64,000 bases of DNA from Nitrincola alkalisediminis (GCF_009821115.1 NZ_VYTY01000003.1:62001-126000), one strand, 5' to 3'. Positions 27,202-36,627 are shown, counted from the stretch's first letter. A program made the numbers and translations. Notes: generated by a model from the sequence alone, not told the origin.

Positions 27202-27928
27202 GGCCGTGACTTTTGATTTAGATGATACACTCTGGGCCGTTGACCCTGTGATCGAACATGCCAATCGGACGCTTTGGCAGTGGTTAGATGCTAATGCGCC
27301 CGCTTTCACGTCGGTTTATTCGCTTCATGATTTAAGTGAGCGATCACCTTTGCGAGCCGATTTATTGTCTAGATACCCGGGTATCGAACACAGCGTTACG
27401 CAAATACGTTTAAAATTGCTTGAGGAATGTTTAAAGAGCAGTGGTTATTCTGAGCAGCAAGCAATAGATTACGCTCGGAATGCATTTGAGGCTTTTCTTC
27501 ACGCGCGCCATGAAGTCGAACTCTTTGCGCACGCTCGGACAATGTTAGAAGCTTTACGCGACCTGGGAATGATGATTGGTGCATTGAGCAATGGCAATGC
27601 TGAGGTGAAGCGAACGGGCTTGGCCGATGTGTTTGACTTTCAATACAATGCGGATCAGGTGGGGCAAGCAAAGCCGCATCCACTTATGTTCGAAAAAGCC
27701 CTGCATCATATGCAGCTGAGTGCTGATCAGGTGATTCATGTCGGAGATCATCCTGTTAATGATGTTCAAGCGGCACAAAACATTGGCATGCGAACAATCT
27801 GGGTCAACATCAATCAAGTGCCTTGGCCAGGTGGAACGCGAGCTGACTTTGAGGTTGTAAGCCTAGATCAGATTGTGACGGCCGTGGCGTCTCTCGCGCA
27901 GAAGGCGGGTAAGCGGCATATTTTATAA
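27194..27928 (+). CDS. yigB: HAD-family phosphatase YigB-like
   Basis: A HAD subfamily IA hydrolase of 244 aa. Motif I is FDLDDTLW (residues about 7-14), motif II LSNGN near 131, and motif III/IV GQAKPHPLMFEKAL with VGDHPVNDV near 171-191. In E. coli YigB dephosphorylates the riboflavin intermediate ARPP and FMN; the gene follows xerC there too. Start ATG 27194 follows AAGGAGAAAGG within the xerC end; the upstream ATG at 27152 is rejected. The substrate is inferred from synteny. Confidence 0.85.
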   Translation: MIKAVTFDLDDTLWAVDPVIEHANRTLWQWLDANAPAFTSVYSLHDLSERSPLRADLLSRYPGIEHSVTQIRLKLLEECLKSSGYSEQQAIDYARNAFEAFLHARHEVELFAHARTMLEALRDLGMMIGALSNGNAEVKRTGLADVFDFQYNADQVGQAKPHPLMFEKALHHMQLSADQVIHVGDHPVNDVQAAQNIGMRTIWVNINQVPWPGGTRADFEVVSLDQIVTAVASLAQKAGKRHIL

Positions 27929-27942
27929 ACAGCGAGTCCTGT

Positions 27943-27989
27943 AAAACGACCTATTCGAGATTATAAGAACATCTCTAATAGGTCGTTTA
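27943..27989. terminator. Long bipartite hairpin spanning the hemW stop
   Basis: A 12-bp arm AAACGACCTATT pairs with AATAGGTCGTTT, and inside it GAGAT pairs with ATCTC around a 9-nt loop, separated by a single mismatch. The outer right arm is part of the hemW coding end, and its stop codon lies in the loop. It lies between convergent yigB and hemW, so bidirectional termination is likely, although U-tracts are short. Confidence 0.6.
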
Positions 27990-29100
27990 AAAAGAGCCGA
28001 CCCTGTTGAGTTGGCTTAAGTTGAGTGTCATACGGGTGGAGTAGGCCTTTTGCCTGAGCCATTTTTAAACGGGATTCAATAGCGTCAAGGCTGAGTCCTG
28101 TGCGCTCCAACAAGAGTTGAGTCGGAACGCCTTCATGCAACCTCAGCGTATTGAGCATAAACTCAAAGGCAAGATCACTGGCTTCGACCTGAGTGCGCTC
28201 GGCAATGCGTGTCATAGGGTTTAGATAGGCTTTAGGTTGCCGTGATTTGTTATGGCGTGAGATGCTCAAGCCGTGCGGTGACGTCTGTGTCACTTTGCCA
28301 TGTGCACCCGCGCCAATCCCTAAATAGTCCCCAAATTGCCAATAATTAACATTATGTTGGCTCCGTTTGTTTGCACGCGCATAAGCCGATATCTCATACT
28401 GCTGATAGCCTGATTCAGCCAATAAAGCCTGTCCAAATTCTTGTATTTCCCAGAGTGCCTCATCCAACGGCAAGGTGGGAGGACGCGCGTGAAATTCGGT
28501 ATTGGGTTCTAGAGTGAGCTGATACCATGACAGATGATCAGGTTCCAAAGCGATGGCTTGTTGTAAGTCGGCCAGTGCTTGATCGGTGGTCTGCTCTGGT
28601 AATCCGTGCATTAAATCAAGATTGATATTATCAAAAATAGTGCGGGCATAGGTGGCAGTATTGATCGCATTCTCTGAGGAATGTATTCTGCCTAGGCGTT
28701 GCAAGTGTGCATCATTGAAGCTTTGAATCCCTATTGATAAGCGATTAACGCCCGCTTTTTTAAACCCTTTAAAACGTTCCTGCTCGAATGTTCCTGGGTT
28801 GGCTTCTAATGTGACCTCGGTCGTTGAGGCAATGCCCATTTGACGATCAACATCCTCTAAAATCGCGGCAATAGACTCTGCACTGAAGAGGCTTGGAGTC
28901 CCGCCACCAATAAAAATAGAATGCAGATTGGGTGCCTGATCAAGCAAACGTAATTCATCGGCGAGATCATCTCGCAAGGCGTTTACATACTCCTGTTCAG
29001 GGAGTGGTTGTTTTGCGGCATGTGAATTGAAGTCGCAATAGGGACACTTACGAACGCACCATGGAATATGAATGTATAAGGATAGAGGGGGACGTTTCAC
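27961..29100 (-). CDS. hemW: Radical SAM heme chaperone HemW
   Basis: HemW binds a 4Fe-4S cluster and heme and is thought to insert heme into target proteins. Cysteines C15, C19 and C22 (WCVRKCPYCDF) bind the cluster; the extra cysteine of true coproporphyrinogen oxidase HemN is replaced by F24, which favours HemW. GGGTPSL (residues about 66-72) and IGIQSFND follow. Length 379 aa is typical. Its ATG overlaps the rdgB stop, and it closes the leftward operon from yggS. Confidence 0.93.
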   Translation of the reverse strand: MKRPPLSLYIHIPWCVRKCPYCDFNSHAAKQPLPEQEYVNALRDDLADELRLLDQAPNLHSIFIGGGTPSLFSAESIAAILEDVDRQMGIASTTEVTLEANPGTFEQERFKGFKKAGVNRLSIGIQSFNDAHLQRLGRIHSSENAINTATYARTIFDNINLDLMHGLPEQTTDQALADLQQAIALEPDHLSWYQLTLEPNTEFHARPPTLPLDEALWEIQEFGQALLAESGYQQYEISAYARANKRSQHNVNYWQFGDYLGIGAGAHGKVTQTSPHGLSISRHNKSRQPKAYLNPMTRIAERTQVEASDLAFEFMLNTLRLHEGVPTQLLLERTGLSLDAIESRLKMAQAKGLLHPYDTQLKPTQQGRLFLNDLLEMFL

Positions 29101-29711
29101 GCAGGAACACCCAACCAGCGATTCAGTTGACTGACAAGCACATTCATCGCTAATCCTCGGTGGCTCACGCTGTGTTTCGTTTCAGCGCTCATTTCGGCTG
29201 CGGTTAAACCCAGCTTTGGGCAGTAAAAAATGGGGTCGTAACCAAATCCTCCTTGGCCTTTTGGTTCGAAGAGGAGCTTACCCTCCCAGCTGCCTTGGCA
29301 AATTAAAGGGGTAGGGTCTAGGGCGTGGCGCATAAACACCAGTACACATTGATAACGGCCCGTTCGAAGAGGTTCAGGTATCGCTTGCAGGTCCAGTAGA
29401 AGTTTGTCGACATTGCTCAGATCTGAGCTATTCGGGCCGCTGTAGCGAGCAGAATAGATCCCTGGAGCTCCGTTTAGGGCATCCACTTCTAAGCCTGAGT
29501 CATCTGCGAGAGCGGGCAGTCCCGTTTGCTGGCAGGCATGTCGTGCTTTAATAATGGCATTTTCGACGAAGCTAAGCCCCGTTTCTTCGGCATCTATGAC
29601 ATTAAACTGCGACTGCGGCACAACCTCTATTTGAAAGTCGGCGAGCATGTCACAGAACTCTTTCAGCTTGCCAGCATTACTGCTTGCAAGCACAATTTTT
29701 GATGGTTTCAC
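29097..29711 (-). CDS. rdgB: XTP/dITP diphosphatase (non-canonical purine NTP pyrophosphatase)
   Basis: RdgB/HAM1 hydrolyses dITP and XTP to monophosphates, keeping damaged purines out of nucleic acids. Family motifs are VLASSNAGKLKEF (residues 7-19), ADDSGLEVDALNG near 68-80, GAPGIYSARY, and the C-terminal GFGYDPIFY and SHRGLAM. Length 204 aa is normal. It overlaps hemW by 4 bp and is preceded by the DUF4426 gene with a 2-bp gap. Confidence 0.95.
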   Translation of the reverse strand: MKPSKIVLASSNAGKLKEFCDMLADFQIEVVPQSQFNVIDAEETGLSFVENAIIKARHACQQTGLPALADDSGLEVDALNGAPGIYSARYSGPNSSDLSNVDKLLLDLQAIPEPLRTGRYQCVLVFMRHALDPTPLICQGSWEGKLLFEPKGQGGFGYDPIFYCPKLGLTAAEMSAETKHSVSHRGLAMNVLVSQLNRWLGVPA

Positions 29712-29713
29712 GA

Positions 29714-30169
29714 TCAGTCCTGATAAAAGGTTTGTTGAAACTGAATTTGGTAAGCCGGTTGATTTGGATCGGGCTGCACGCTGAGTGTGAAGTTCAATAA
29801 TTCTTCGTTGGTGAAGCGAAACTCACCCAAGTAATAAATGGCATCGCTTTCTGTTACTTGGCGGTAACTGATATCCTGACCCTGTTGAAGCAAATTGTTG
29901 GATTTGGCCGTGACCAGTGCCGTAGTGGGGCGCGTGGAGCCATCGTCCAGCTTTTCGAGTATGGCGACATTCATCAGACCACGATTGCCGCTTCGTGTTA
30001 ATCCGTGACGAGCCGCCACGTCGGGCGTCACAAAGGTCGAATTAAACGCATTATAGTGAATTTCATAACGGTCATCGCTGAACATCTGCTCAGCATGTAG
30101 GCTCATGGAGAGAGCGCCACCGAGCAATACCATCATCAGTTTTTTTGAGAAAGCGTTGTTGTCGAACAT
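29714..30169 (-). CDS. DUF4426 family secreted protein
   Basis: A 151-residue exported protein found between metW and rdgB in Pseudomonas relatives; the function is unknown. The start at 30169 gives MFDNNAFSKKLMMVLLGGAL and a cleavage site after LHA, a typical Sec signal peptide; GGGG lies before the ATG. The mature part opens with EQMFSDDRYEIHYNAFNST and is predicted beta-rich. The longer open frame to 30268 would run into metW and lose the signal peptide layout. Confidence 0.8.
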   Translation of the reverse strand: MFDNNAFSKKLMMVLLGGALSMSLHAEQMFSDDRYEIHYNAFNSTFVTPDVAARHGLTRSGNRGLMNVAILEKLDDGSTRPTTALVTAKSNNLLQQGQDISYRQVTESDAIYYLGEFRFTNEELLNFTLSVQPDPNQPAYQIQFQQTFYQD

Positions 30170-30188
30170 GAGATTTGTCCCCAAGGAT

Positions 30189-30779
30189 TTAACGAGTAAT
30201 GCGATAAATCGCAATTTCACCGAGCATATTGGGCCATAAATGAATCCACCAACGGTGGCGATGCTCATGATCCACTACGGTTCGGTCCAGTATATGGATG
30301 TTGCGTTCGACGCAGAGTTCCTCAAAATCTTTAAAGGTGAAAAAGTGGATGTTAGGTGTGTTGTACCAAGTATAGGAAAGAAATTTAGATACAGGCATTT
30401 TACCACGAGCAGAGAGATAGCTTCTGACACGCCAATGCGCAAAGTTTGGGAAGGTAACGATGCATTCTTTTCCGATGCGTAACATTTCTTCAACAATTAA
30501 ATCTGGCCGATGCATGGTTTGCAAGGCATGGCTCATGACAACCGTATCGAAACTGCCATCGCGGATGCTGACCAAGCCCTTATCGATGTCCTTTTCAATC
30601 ACATTTACCCCTTTTTCTATGCAAGAGGTGATATTGTCTGGATTGATCTCGATGCCATAGCCTTTCACTTGCTTTTCTTTGATCAAGTATTCCAGTAATT
30701 CGCCTTCGCCGCAGCCAAGGTCTAGCAAGCGTGAATTAGGTTGAATCCATTCTCGAATAATTTCTAAGTCGGCTCTCAT
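30189..30779 (-). CDS. metW: Methionine biosynthesis protein MetW
   Basis: A SAM-dependent methyltransferase-like protein of 196 aa. The SAM loop is LLDLGCGEGELLEYL near residues 18-32, with DTVVMSHALQ downstream. MetW co-occurs with MetX and is required with it for homoserine acylation in Pseudomonas-type bacteria. ATG 30779 is preferred, with GGAGG 9 nt upstream; a GTG two codons earlier overlaps metX. It follows metX without a gap. Confidence 0.93.
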   Translation of the reverse strand: MRADLEIIREWIQPNSRLLDLGCGEGELLEYLIKEKQVKGYGIEINPDNITSCIEKGVNVIEKDIDKGLVSIRDGSFDTVVMSHALQTMHRPDLIVEEMLRIGKECIVTFPNFAHWRVRSYLSARGKMPVSKFLSYTWYNTPNIHFFTFKDFEELCVERNIHILDRTVVDHEHRHRWWIHLWPNMLGEIAIYRITR

Positions 30780-30781
30780 GA

Positions 30782-31930
30782 TCACTGCCCTCCACCTGTG
30801 TGCACGCGTTTCATATAGGCACTGAAGACTTCCATGTAACGAGGAATTGGGATTAAAAACGCATCGTGCCCGTGAGCGGCTTCAATCTCGGTATAGCAGA
30901 CGTCCTTTCCAGCATCGATTAACGCATCGACGATTTCGCGTGAACGCTCAGGCGAAAAGCGCCAGTCAGTGGTAAACGACGCAATAAAAAACTGACATTG
31001 TGCCTGAGAAAGGGCCAGCGTAAGATTGTTATCGAAATCGGCCGCGGGATCAAAGTAATCCAGTGCTTTGGTCATTAGCAAGTAAGTATTGGCATCAAAG
31101 GCGGTCGAAAACTGCTCGCCTTGGTATTGAAGATAAGACTCAATCTGAAATTGTGGGTTAAAGTCAAAGTTGATTTTACCCGACCGTAATTCTCGTCCAA
31201 ATTTTTCTCTCATACCATCTTCAGAAAGATAGGTAATATGACCGACCATTCGCGCAAGCATAAGCCCCGTTTTGGGGACTTGGTTGTGCTCGTAATAATG
31301 TCCGTTATGGAACTGAGGGTCCTTGCTGATCGCTTGTCTTGCCACTTCATTGAACGCAATGTTTTGCGTACTGAGTTTGGGAGCTGCAGCAATGACGATG
31401 CAGTGTCGAATGCGATCTGGGTAGGTTATTGACCATTGCAAGGCTTGCATGCCGCCAAGACTGCCGCCAACCACCGCTGCCCATTGGTAAATTCCCAGTT
31501 TATCGGCCAGGCGAGCTTGACTGTGCACCCAGTCAACCACGGTCACGATTGGAAAGTCAGGGCCATAGGGCTTACCGGTTGCAGGATTCAGACTGTTGGG
31601 GCCAGAAGATCCATGACAACCTCCGAGGTTATTAAGAGCAACGACAAAGAAACGATTGGTGTCGATTGCTTTTCCTGGGCCAACGGCTGAATCCCACCAC
31701 CCGGGCTTACGGTCTTCCATTGAGTGGTATCCAGCGACATGGTGGTGGCCTGACAATGCGTGGCAGATCAAAACAGCATTGGATGCATCTGCGTTGAGTG
31801 TGCCATAGGTTTCAATGACCAGTTCATAGTGGTCAAGGCTGCGCCCGCACGCCAATGTCAGCGGAGTGTCAAAACGAAGGGTCTGGGGACTCACCAGACC
31901 CACGGAGTCATGTGGAATTTCAGTGGGCAT
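30782..31930 (-). CDS. metX: Homoserine O-acyltransferase MetX
   Basis: MetX activates homoserine with acetyl- or succinyl-CoA at the first committed step of methionine synthesis. It has the alpha/beta-hydrolase nucleophile elbow [10 protein letters not shown] near residue 150, [14 protein letters not shown] near 54, [12 protein letters not shown], and the catalytic D and H in the final third (EAAHGHDAF). Length 382 aa is standard. MetX with MetW in gammaproteobacteria often uses succinyl-CoA, but the acyl donor cannot be decided here. ATG 31930 is chosen over a TTG two codons upstream. Confidence 0.93.
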   Translation of the reverse strand: MPTEIPHDSVGLVSPQTLRFDTPLTLACGRSLDHYELVIETYGTLNADASNAVLICHALSGHHHVAGYHSMEDRKPGWWDSAVGPGKAIDTNRFFVVALNNLGGCHGSSGPNSLNPATGKPYGPDFPIVTVVDWVHSQARLADKLGIYQWAAVVGGSLGGMQALQWSITYPDRIRHCIVIAAAPKLSTQNIAFNEVARQAISKDPQFHNGHYYEHNQVPKTGLMLARMVGHITYLSEDGMREKFGRELRSGKINFDFNPQFQIESYLQYQGEQFSTAFDANTYLLMTKALDYFDPAADFDNNLTLALSQAQCQFFIASFTTDWRFSPERSREIVDALIDAGKDVCYTEIEAAHGHDAFLIPIPRYMEVFSAYMKRVHTGGGQ

Positions 31931-31982
31931 AATCAATCTCTGTATTGTGATGATGAGGTGAACACAAAAAAGTTTGTGAGCT

Positions 31983-32519
31983 TCACATCACACGAGGCAA
32001 TTGCGACTGAATAATTTGTATGACTAAGAAAATAACGATGGGTGATAAGTCTAATCCACCAATTGAGGGGAGGACACGTCTTACCAAGGCAAACAAAGGC
32101 TCTGTAATCTGCAGTAAAATCTGTGGGGCCGGGTGCGGAGAGCCGGGGGCAACCCAACTAATAATCACTGACCCTATGGTCGCCCAAAAAATCATACTCA
32201 GGAGTGAATCAATGACGCCCACTAGAGCCAGCATGGCAAGTGTCAGGACATCAAGGCCAATGTTGCTGGACAGTGTGACCAGAATCACTAAGGTGATCAG
32301 CTTAATCAGAAATGCCAAAACTAAAGGTGAAAAATCAAAACGTCCGATCTTGGGCACAACTTTTTGAATTGGGGCTACGGGCGCTTGAGTGAACTTCACT
32401 ACAGCCTGCGAAATCGGGTTGTAAAAATCAGCCTGAGCGGCTTGAAGCAAAAAGCGCAAAATCGCAATAAATGCAAAAATTTCACCGATGGTGCGTATGA
32501 TCAGAAATATCGGATCCAT
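31983..32519 (-). CDS. yggT: YggT family membrane protein
   Basis: A 178-residue integral membrane protein built of two repeated YggT units, each with two hydrophobic spans (about 5-30 and 65-100; 105-125 and 150-175) and the loop motifs [11 protein letters not shown] and [14 protein letters not shown], followed by LDLSP. Roles in osmotic tolerance have been suggested for the family. It lies between proC and metX as in Pseudomonas. Confidence 0.9.
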   Translation of the reverse strand: MDPIFLIIRTIGEIFAFIAILRFLLQAAQADFYNPISQAVVKFTQAPVAPIQKVVPKIGRFDFSPLVLAFLIKLITLVILVTLSSNIGLDVLTLAMLALVGVIDSLLSMIFWATIGSVIISWVAPGSPHPAPQILLQITEPLFALVRRVLPSIGGLDLSPIVIFLVIQIIQSQLPRVM

Positions 32520-32569
32520 GCTTTACCCTTGTCTGAGACGGCGATCGCTAACGAATAGCGGTTAAAATT

Positions 32570-32590
32570 AACCCACTTAGCCAGTGGGTT
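32570..32590 (-). terminator. Hairpin downstream of proC
   Basis: On the leftward transcript AACCCACT pairs with AGTGGGTT around a 5-nt loop and is followed by AATTTT. A second hairpin, AGTCTT-TCT-AAGACT, lies at 32615-32629. It may partly terminate the yggS-proC transcript before yggT. The U-tract is short. Confidence 0.4.
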
Positions 32591-32642
32591 TCCCAATAAT
32601 AGATCGAAGTATAGAGTCTTTCTAAGACTGAATGAACCGTTC

Positions 32643-33476
32643 TTAGGTATTTCCAAGCTCAATGGCAAGTTCTTTTGCACGACGATGGCAGGCTTGCATT
32701 GCCTGTTCAACGATCTGTTCAAATTGACAGTCCTGGAAGCGAAGAATGGCTTGCTCTGTCGTGCCTTTTGGCGATGTCACACGACGACGTAGTTCGGCAG
32801 GTGAAACGTCGCTGGATGTGGCCATTTCTGCTGCACCCAACGCAGTGTGCAGGGTTAAGGCTTTTGCATTCTCTTCGGATAAGCCTAAGGCTTCACCGGC
32901 TTTGATCATGGCTTCCATCATCAAAAAATAATAGGCAGGCCCTGAACCAGACACGGCGGTCACGGCATCCAGCGCATCTTCGGTATTTACCCAGAGTGCT
33001 AGGCCTGTCGCTGTCATGACCTGCTCGACCAGCTGCTTTTGTTCAGCTTGTACGTGTGAGTTCGCAAATAAGCCACTGGCACCTTTTCCAATCAGTGAGG
33101 GCGTGTTTGGCATGCAGCGCACCATGGCTAAGTTTGGACCTAACCAGCGTTCAAAGCTGTCAAGCGTTAAGCCTGCTGCAACCGACATGATAATGGGTTG
33201 GCGAGCTTGAACGGCAGCATGCAAGGGTGTGCACACAGACTTCATAATTTGTGGCTTAACCGCCAAGATCAGAAGATCGGCTTTGGCTGCACTTTCAACA
33301 TTATCGGTTGAAACCTCTAAGCCAAGTTCCGCAAGGTCGTGTAGCTTTTCTAAAGAAGGTTCGCATGCGGTGATGTTTTGAGCAGGAATGCCTTGCTTTA
33401 ATAATCCCGAGATGATGGCGCGGGCCATGTTGCCTGCACCAATAAAAACGATGCGAGAGGGTGATGATAAGGACAT
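32643..33476 (-). CDS. proC: Pyrroline-5-carboxylate reductase
   Basis: ProC reduces pyrroline-5-carboxylate to proline with NAD(P)H. The Rossmann motif IVFIGAGNMARAII lies at residues 9-22, the catalytic region VSGSGPAYYFLMMEAM near 165, and SPKGTTEQAI near 235. Length 277 aa is normal. The ATG at 33476 follows GGAG by 5 nt; an in-frame upstream ATG at 33497 has no ribosome site. It follows yggS, a pairing found in most bacteria. Confidence 0.96.
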   Translation of the reverse strand: MSLSSPSRIVFIGAGNMARAIISGLLKQGIPAQNITACEPSLEKLHDLAELGLEVSTDNVESAAKADLLILAVKPQIMKSVCTPLHAAVQARQPIIMSVAAGLTLDSFERWLGPNLAMVRCMPNTPSLIGKGASGLFANSHVQAEQKQLVEQVMTATGLALWVNTEDALDAVTAVSGSGPAYYFLMMEAMIKAGEALGLSEENAKALTLHTALGAAEMATSSDVSPAELRRRVTSPKGTTEQAILRFQDCQFEQIVEQAMQACHRRAKELAIELGNT

Positions 33477-33523
33477 ATGCACTCCAGTTGAGTTCAAAAA
33501 TTAGAAAAAAGAGACTTAGACAA

Positions 33524-34207
33524 TTAAGTTCGCTGTCCAAATAGAGCTGTGCCTACGCGGACGATGGTGCTTCCTTCGTAAATGGCGGCTGCTAAGTCTC
33601 CTGACATTCCCATAGAAAGTGTATCTAAATCAAGCCCTTCAGTCTGTAGTTGAGTCATTAAGGCTTTAACCTTGGCAAAGGTGGTGCGTTGCCGTTCTGA
33701 ATCTGGCTCGGCTTCAGGAATGGCCATTAACCCCCGCAAACGAACACCGGGTAGTTGAGCAATCGCCCGTGCTAATTCGGGTAACTCCTCAGGATGGCAA
33801 CCCGATTTTGTGTCTTCTCCACTAATATTAACTTGAATGCAAATATTGAGAGGAGGGAGGTGAGGAGGGCGCTGTGCTGAAAAACGCTCTGCAATTTTAA
33901 GACGATCAACGCTGTGAACCCAGTCAAAATGCTCAGAAATTGCCCGTGTTTTGTTGGATTGTATGGGGCCGATAAAGTGCCATTCTATCTCGAGATCACT
34001 GAGAAGTGTTTGTTTTTCCAATGCTTCTTGAAGATAGTTCTCGCCAAATGCATGCAAGCCTGATGTGTACGCCTCCCGTATCTCAGCATCCGTCCGGGTT
34101 TTGCTGACGGCAAGCAGTAATACAGATTTAGGATCCCGGTGACAGGCTAGGCAAACATTATCAATATCACTACGTACCTTCTGGATTTTCTCTGCTATTA
34201 TAGTCAT
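33524..34207 (-). CDS. yggS: YggS family PLP homeostasis protein
   Basis: PLPBP/YggS binds PLP without known catalysis and keeps vitamin B6 and amino-acid pools balanced. The PLP lysine is in LLLAVSKTRTDAEI near residue 36; FGENYLQEALEK, WHFIGPIQSNK and LSMGMSGDLAAAI are the remaining family motifs. Length 227 aa is standard. It is divergent from pilT with a 90-bp gap, the same arrangement as in Pseudomonas aeruginosa, and heads the leftward operon ending at hemW. Confidence 0.96.
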   Translation of the reverse strand: MTIIAEKIQKVRSDIDNVCLACHRDPKSVLLLAVSKTRTDAEIREAYTSGLHAFGENYLQEALEKQTLLSDLEIEWHFIGPIQSNKTRAISEHFDWVHSVDRLKIAERFSAQRPPHLPPLNICIQVNISGEDTKSGCHPEELPELARAIAQLPGVRLRGLMAIPEAEPDSERQRTTFAKVKALMTQLQTEGLDLDTLSMGMSGDLAAAIYEGSTIVRVGTALFGQRT

Positions 34208-34220
34208 GATTAAAATCTGC

Positions 34221-34250
34221 TTGTTGTACCCGGATTAATCGGGTTATTCT
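34221..34250 (+). promoter_or_regulatory. Candidate pilT promoter with embedded inverted repeat
   Basis: TTGTTG and TATTCT are 18 bp apart, 48 bp before the pilT ATG. Within the spacer, ACCCGGATTAATCGGGT (34228-34244) is nearly palindromic. A regulator binding here could affect pilT and divergent yggS. Both elements are imperfect. Confidence 0.35.
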
Positions 34251-34297
34251 GGATTCATCCAAATACATTAATGGAAGTCGCTGCGAGCTCGATACTT

Positions 34298-35332
34298 ATG
34301 GATATTACAGAACTTTTATCATTTGCTGTACAGCAAGGTGCATCGGATTTGCACTTAAGCGCTGGTATGCCTCCCGTGATACGTGTTGATGGCGATGTGC
34401 GCCGTATTAAGTTACCCGCACTGGATCACAAACAACTTCACACACTTGTCTATGACATCATGAATGATAGGCAAAGGAAAGAGTACGAGGAAAACCTGGA
34501 AGTCGATTTTTCCTTCGAGGTTCCTAAACTTTCTCGTTTTCGTGTGAATGCTTACAATCAGCATCGAGGTGCGGCAGCGGTTTTCCGAACGATACCCAGT
34601 CGCGTTCTGACCATGGATGACTTAGGCTTGGGCAAAGTGTTCCAAGACTTGTCGAGTAAACCCCGTGGTCTTGTATTGGTGACCGGTCCGACGGGGTCTG
34701 GTAAGAGTACAACGCTGGCGGCGATGATTGATTTCATCAACAATACCCGCTCAGATCATATTCTGACCATCGAAGACCCCATCGAATTTGTACACGAAAG
34801 TAAAAAATGTTTAATTAACCAACGTGAAGTACACAGAGATACGCACAGTTTCTCAAATGCGCTACGATCGGCTTTGCGTGAAGACCCAGACGTTATTCTC
34901 GTGGGTGAGATGCGTGACTTGGAAACCATACGCTTAGCGCTCACCGCTGCCGAAACAGGTCACCTTGTGTTTGGAACCCTTCACACCACCTCAGCTGCGA
35001 AAACGATGGATCGTATTGTGGACGTTTTCCCTGCTGCCGAGAAGTCGATGGTTCGCTCCATGTTATCCGAGTCGTTACAAGGGGTGATATCCCAAACCCT
35101 GTTGAAGCGGCTGTCGGGTGGACGAGTGGCCGCCCATGAAATCATGGTCGGGACGCCTGCGGTTCGTAACCTGATTCGTGAAGAAAAAGTAGCGCAGATG
35201 TATTCTGCAATTCAGACTGGGGCGGCCTTTGGAATGAAAACATTGGATCAATCCTTGTCTGAGTTGGTGAGTAAAGGAATTATTTCGCGTGATGCCGCGC
35301 GTGAAAAAGCAAATAGCCCGGCATCCTTCTGA
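34298..35332 (+). CDS. pilT: Type IV pilus retraction ATPase PilT
   Basis: PilT powers pilus retraction, hence twitching motility. The start at 34298 gives MDITELLSFAVQQGASDLHL and 344 aa, the exact family length; the longer frame from 34271 is rejected. Walker A GPTGSGKST lies at about residues 130-138, the Asp box and IEDPIEFVH near 160, Walker B ILVGEMRDLETI near 205, the His box HLVFGTLHT near 225, and the retraction motif AVRNLIRE near 290. PilU follows by 25 bp. Confidence 0.97.
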   Translation: MDITELLSFAVQQGASDLHLSAGMPPVIRVDGDVRRIKLPALDHKQLHTLVYDIMNDRQRKEYEENLEVDFSFEVPKLSRFRVNAYNQHRGAAAVFRTIPSRVLTMDDLGLGKVFQDLSSKPRGLVLVTGPTGSGKSTTLAAMIDFINNTRSDHILTIEDPIEFVHESKKCLINQREVHRDTHSFSNALRSALREDPDVILVGEMRDLETIRLALTAAETGHLVFGTLHTTSAAKTMDRIVDVFPAAEKSMVRSMLSESLQGVISQTLLKRLSGGRVAAHEIMVGTPAVRNLIREEKVAQMYSAIQTGAAFGMKTLDQSLSELVSKGIISRDAAREKANSPASF

Positions 35333-35357
35333 GTTCAGAGAGTAAAGGTATCTGATA

Positions 35358-36536
35358 ATGGATTTTACACAGTTACTCAAAGTCATGTCGGATCGTGGAG
35401 CGTCGGATCTGTTTGTGACGGCTGGCGCAGCGCCAGCAATCAAAGTCGACGGCACCATTAAGCCATTGACCAAAGAGGCGTTAAAGCCTGACCAAGCCCG
35501 TAAGCTGGTCTACAGCACCATGAATGATCGACAGTTGGCTGAGTTTGAAGGGACGCATGAGTGTAATTTTGCCATTAGCGCTCCGGGTATAGGTCGTTTT
35601 CGTGTGAGTGCTTTTGTACAGCGCAATACGCCTGGAATGGTGATGCGTCGCATCAATACCTATATTCCGACACTTGAAGAGCTGGGGTTGCCTCCAGTGC
35701 TTAAAGATTTGTCGATGATTAAGCGTGGACTCATTTTGTTTGTGGGTGGCACTTCAACAGGTAAATCAACGTCATTGGCGTCAATGATTGATTACCGTAA
35801 CACGCATCACGCTGGACACATCATTACTATCGAAGATCCTATCGAGTATATCCATAACCACAAGAAGAGCATTGTGACTCAGCGTGAGGTCGGGCTGGAT
35901 ACCGACTCCTATGAAGTCGCGTTGAAAAACACCTTGCGCCAAGCGCCAGACGTGATTTTGATGGGGGAGATACGTGATTCGGACACGATGAAGTATGGTC
36001 TAAATTTCTCCGAAACAGGGCATCTTTGCATGGCAACCCTGCATGCGAATAATGCAAACCAGGCGTTAGATCGCATCATTTCGTTCTTCCCGTCAGCACA
36101 GCATGATCAGGTTTGGATGGATTTATCGCTCAACCTGAAGGCGGTGGTTGCGCAACAATTGCTCCCGACGGTTGATGGTAAGGGCCGAAGAGCGGCCATC
36201 GAAGTGATGATTAACACACCTTTGATTCAGGACTTGGTTCGTAAAGGATCTGTTCACGAAATTAAAGATGTGATTAAAAAATCAACGAACCTTGGTATGC
36301 AAACCTTTGATCAGTCCTTGTACCATCTCTACAAGGAAGGTGTCATCTCTTACGATGTCGCCTTGACGCATGCAGACTCTGCGAATGATCTTAGACTTAG
36401 CATTAAGCTGGGTTCCGATACGATTACCCAGGCAAAAGGGGGCGTGGAAGATGAGCTCATTCCAACACTCTTTACACTGCAAGAAGAAGACGATGACATG
36501 AATTTAACAGGGCAGGCCACCGTTCGTAAGATGTAA
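35358..36536 (+). CDS. pilU: Type IV pilus accessory retraction ATPase PilU
   Basis: PilU works with PilT and needs it to retract pili. The 392-aa protein has Walker A GGTSTGKSTSLA near residue 129, IEDPIEYIHNHKKS near 160, Walker B VILMGEIRDSDTM near 200, and the LCMATLHANNANQA His box. The slightly degenerate Walker A (GGTSTGKS against GPTGSGKS in PilT) and its C-terminal acidic tail (LQEEDDDMN) are PilU features. A strong terminator follows 16 bp downstream. Confidence 0.95.
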   Translation: MDFTQLLKVMSDRGASDLFVTAGAAPAIKVDGTIKPLTKEALKPDQARKLVYSTMNDRQLAEFEGTHECNFAISAPGIGRFRVSAFVQRNTPGMVMRRINTYIPTLEELGLPPVLKDLSMIKRGLILFVGGTSTGKSTSLASMIDYRNTHHAGHIITIEDPIEYIHNHKKSIVTQREVGLDTDSYEVALKNTLRQAPDVILMGEIRDSDTMKYGLNFSETGHLCMATLHANNANQALDRIISFFPSAQHDQVWMDLSLNLKAVVAQQLLPTVDGKGRRAAIEVMINTPLIQDLVRKGSVHEIKDVIKKSTNLGMQTFDQSLYHLYKEGVISYDVALTHADSANDLRLSIKLGSDTITQAKGGVEDELIPTLFTLQEEDDDMNLTGQATVRKM

Positions 36537-36551
36537 GGCGGCTTGTTTGAT

Positions 36552-36583
36552 AAAAAGGCGGCTCCATTTAGGGCCGCCTTTTT
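36552..36583 (+). terminator. Rho-independent terminator of pilTU
   Basis: AAAAAGGCGGC and GCCGCCTTTTT form an 11-bp stem around a 10-nt loop, followed by TAA. The A-run on the left arm gives a U-run for leftward transcription too, so it may also end the metK-pyrC' operon, whose last stop is at 36628. Confidence 0.9.
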
Positions 36584-36627
36584 AATGTGTCGTTATTCCA
36601 TTTGGATTTACGTCAGTCGTGATCGTT

